6,058 nt of DNA from Deltaproteobacteria bacterium. Lineage in GTDB: Bacteria > Desulfobacterota > Desulfobulbia > Desulfobulbales > BM004. The notes beneath the pieces are model-generated. The model searched no databases. It had not been told where the DNA came from and saw only the letters and a program-made list of their open reading frames with translations. The stretch covers positions 1-6,058 of the forward strand of contig JAFDCT010000104.1 in assembly GCA_019312695.1 (NCBI GenBank), written 5' to 3'. The translations under genes were made by a program, and so were the position numbers. Of the stretch, positions 4,790 through 6,058 are shown one piece after another (the first letter of the stretch is position 1; each line of letters opens with the position of its first letter).

Positions 4790-5125
4790 ATGGAGAGAAA
4801 AGAATATGACCCCGCCGACACCGATTGTGTAGTCAGTGCTGCGAATTTTTTGGAAGTCAGCGAGTTTAATATATTCAGGGATGCATATACTGCTTGGTAC
4901 GGTGTTAAAGCGCCCGAAAAACAGGTGGAAAAGGTTTTTGTTCAGTATCTGCAGAATAACAAGGTGCCGTTCTGGGTACGCAACTATGCCAGAAGTAAGG
5001 TGCCGGAAGAATTTTCCCTGGCAAACCAGATAAAGGAGGATTCACGGGTAGCGAACAGTCTGCTTTATTTTGCAACTATTATTGCTGAATATGTCCTGCT
5101 GGCCTGTTATCTGCTTATCAGATGA
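4790..5125 (+). CDS. small protein with C-terminal membrane anchor, unknown function
   Basis: This 111-aa protein is not one I can name. Residues 1-88 are soluble and mostly helical, with aromatic-rich segments EFNIFRDAYTAWYG (25-38) and VPFWVRNYARSKVP (59-72). The latter, with its W-V-R-x-Y-A-R pattern, looks conserved. Residues about 91-110 (LLYFATIIAEYVLLACYLLI) form one hydrophobic helix ending in a lone Arg, so it is likely a tail-anchored inner-membrane protein with its domain in the cytoplasm. The start is set by the purine-rich site at 4776-4781; a GTG at 4781 would add three residues. Its last 8 bp overlap the end of the minus-strand methyltransferase gene. It is separated from the sbt genes by about 120 bp containing a possible promoter, so it is probably an independent gene. 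Confidence 0.8.
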   Translation: MERKEYDPADTDCVVSAANFLEVSEFNIFRDAYTAWYGVKAPEKQVEKVFVQYLQNNKVPFWVRNYARSKVPEEFSLANQIKEDSRVANSLLYFATIIAEYVLLACYLLIR

Positions 5126-5930
5126 TTCTGCCCAAAATCCAGACACACCACTTATCCTGCCTGCGCCGCTCCAGAAATGGTGGTGGAGAGGCGGGTAGTG
5201 ACGCCAGAAGACGTTCTTCGCCGCCGGGCATAAAGCCTGACAAAATATATAACCCAGCCTGCCAGAAAGAAGGGTAATGGAAAAGTCCGGCAAGTAATTC
5301 ATGATGCAGGTTGGCCATTAGGACGTCTACATTTGTTACAGGAAGTTCAGCTCTGAGGTCGGCCTGCTCAACCGTGATGATATGTTCAACCTTGTTATAG
5401 ACAGCATTCTGCCGGGTCACCGTGCATGCCAGTGGATTATGGTCGACAGCGAGTACAGATGATGCGCCCAGTCTGGCCGCGCTGATGGCAAGTAGTCCGG
5501 TGCCGCAGCCAAGGTCTAGCCCGGTAAAATTCTTCGGAAGTTTTGCATGGCGGCTAACCAGTGATTCCAGGCAAAGACGGGTGGAAGGATGAAAACCGTT
5601 CCCGAACACAACGCTAGGATCGATTCTGATATCAGCCTGTCCTGCATCCCAGACCGGTGCTATGGTCAAAGGGCCAACCGTAAAAGGGGCAATTTCTCGG
5701 CCCATTTCCCAGTCATCGTAATCAAGGTCGGCCTGGTAAAACAGTTCACACCCTTTTTGTCGGCAAAGTTCTGCAACCTGCTGATCTTTTGGCCTGTGAA
5801 ATATCAAAATGGTTTTACCGTCTTCCTGCCACATGCCGATGAGATCCGGATCATCAGGCGCTATAAAACCGCTGCCCTCCAAATGGTAGGTATAAATCCT
5901 GGCGTAACGTGTATAGGGGGGCTTGAGCAT
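5118..5930 (-). CDS. prmA: PrmA-family methyltransferase (ribosomal protein L11 methyltransferase-like)
   Basis: This 270-aa cytoplasmic SAM-dependent methyltransferase resembles PrmA, which methylates amino groups of ribosomal protein L11. Residues 104-121 (DPSVVFGNGFHPSTRLCL) correspond to the PrmA signature DPG-FGTG-HPTT-LCL. Residues 138-150 (LDLGCGTGLLAIS) are motif I for SAM, and AVDHNP (161-166) is the acidic loop after strand 2. MANLHHELL (205-213) stands where PrmA has its ANI-type catalytic-loop motif, followed by LSGF (230-233). Changes from the classical signature (GNGFHPS for GTGTHPT; NLHHE) mean that L11 is only the likely, not the proven, substrate. The N-terminal domain (1-100) is shorter than in E. 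coli PrmA (about 293 aa). The ATG at 5930-5928 has only weak purines upstream. It is convergent with the membrane-anchored protein gene, overlapping it by 8 bp, with no terminator visible between them. Confidence 0.86.
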   Translation of the reverse strand: MLKPPYTRYARIYTYHLEGSGFIAPDDPDLIGMWQEDGKTILIFHRPKDQQVAELCRQKGCELFYQADLDYDDWEMGREIAPFTVGPLTIAPVWDAGQADIRIDPSVVFGNGFHPSTRLCLESLVSRHAKLPKNFTGLDLGCGTGLLAISAARLGASSVLAVDHNPLACTVTRQNAVYNKVEHIITVEQADLRAELPVTNVDVLMANLHHELLAGLFHYPSFWQAGLYILSGFMPGGEERLLASLPASPPPFLERRRQDKWCVWILGRII

Positions 5931-6058
5931 AATAAAGCTTCAATTTTAGCGTAATTTGTTTTACATCTTTTTCAGTCATTGAGTAAGCTATCGTCAATAA
6001 TTGTATTACATATCAATTGCAGGTAAAGGAAATTCTGGGACAGAAGAATGGAAAACTA
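5931..6058. other. upstream region of prmA and possible start of a plus-strand gene
   Basis: On the minus strand this AT-rich stretch must hold the prmA promoter. TTGACG (reverse complement of 5992-5997) is a good -35, but no matching -10 at 17 bp is clear. On the plus strand the window ends with an ATG at 6052 (ATGGAAAAC), preceded by a purine run (ACAGAAGA) and GGTAAAGGAA further up. It might begin a divergent gene, but three codons prove nothing. Confidence 0.3.

Noticed and set aside
5123..5125. TGA ending the membrane-anchored protein, considered as a Sec codon
   Set aside because: The following codons are simply the reverse strand of prmA, the context is the end of a membrane helix, and no Cys position is expected there.
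5589..5954. 121-codon plus-strand frame opposite prmA
   Set aside because: It is antisense to the conserved N-terminal half and signature motif of the methyltransferase.
1..6058. CRISPR arrays, tRNA/rRNA genes, insertion sequences
   Set aside because: No regularly spaced repeats, cloverleaf-like sequences, transposase frames or terminal inverted repeats were seen.

Overview
The window looks like a piece of chromosome from an anaerobic, selenocysteine-using bacterium of the deltaproteobacterial (Desulfobacterota) type. The grounds are one probable thio(seleno)oxazole RiPP pair (SbtA precursor plus SbtM radical SAM maturase), a second probable UGA-containing gene, and several small proteins of the kind seen in sulfate- and metal-reducers. 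The genus cannot be fixed from the sequence.

Left part (1-1850). A possible C-terminus of an upstream gene ends at 41 and is followed by a strong intrinsic terminator (83-110) and about 200 bp of AT-rich DNA. Then come a small unrecognised gene (316-558) and a stand-alone radical SAM protein (727-1656) of the Elp3-like fold with a CX4CX2C cluster motif.

Centre (1847-4665), the most interesting part. A thioredoxin-fold protein (1847-2158) appears to end at a UGA. Reading through that UGA gives 26 further sensible residues in the same frame, with a hairpin at bacterial SECIS distance, so I annotate it as a selenoprotein. Next, with an excellent Shine-Dalgarno, comes a short gene (2349-2579) with three in-frame UGA codons. 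Its leader and UGA-Ser/Gly context match the SbtA precursor family as I remember it. It is followed by a hairpin terminator or attenuator and then by sbtM (2661-4268), a 535-aa radical SAM enzyme with a C-terminal SPASM-like Cys-rich domain. A 129-aa protein with a CxCP motif begins 7 bp after sbtM and may belong to the same unit. The expected logic is that ribosomes insert Sec in the peptide with SelB and the SECIS hairpins, and SbtM then modifies Cys/Sec residues in the core. The selABCD genes this requires are not in the window.

Right part (4669-6058). A 111-aa protein with a C-terminal membrane helix (4790-5125) runs tail-to-tail, with an 8-bp overlap, into a minus-strand PrmA-family methyltransferase (5118-5930). 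The last 128 bp are the upstream region of prmA and perhaps the first codons of a plus-strand gene.

Conventional gene calling would lose the precursor entirely (33 codons to the first UGA) and would truncate the thioredoxin-like gene. The Sec assignments rest on reading frame, family memory and hand-folded hairpins, not on any search.
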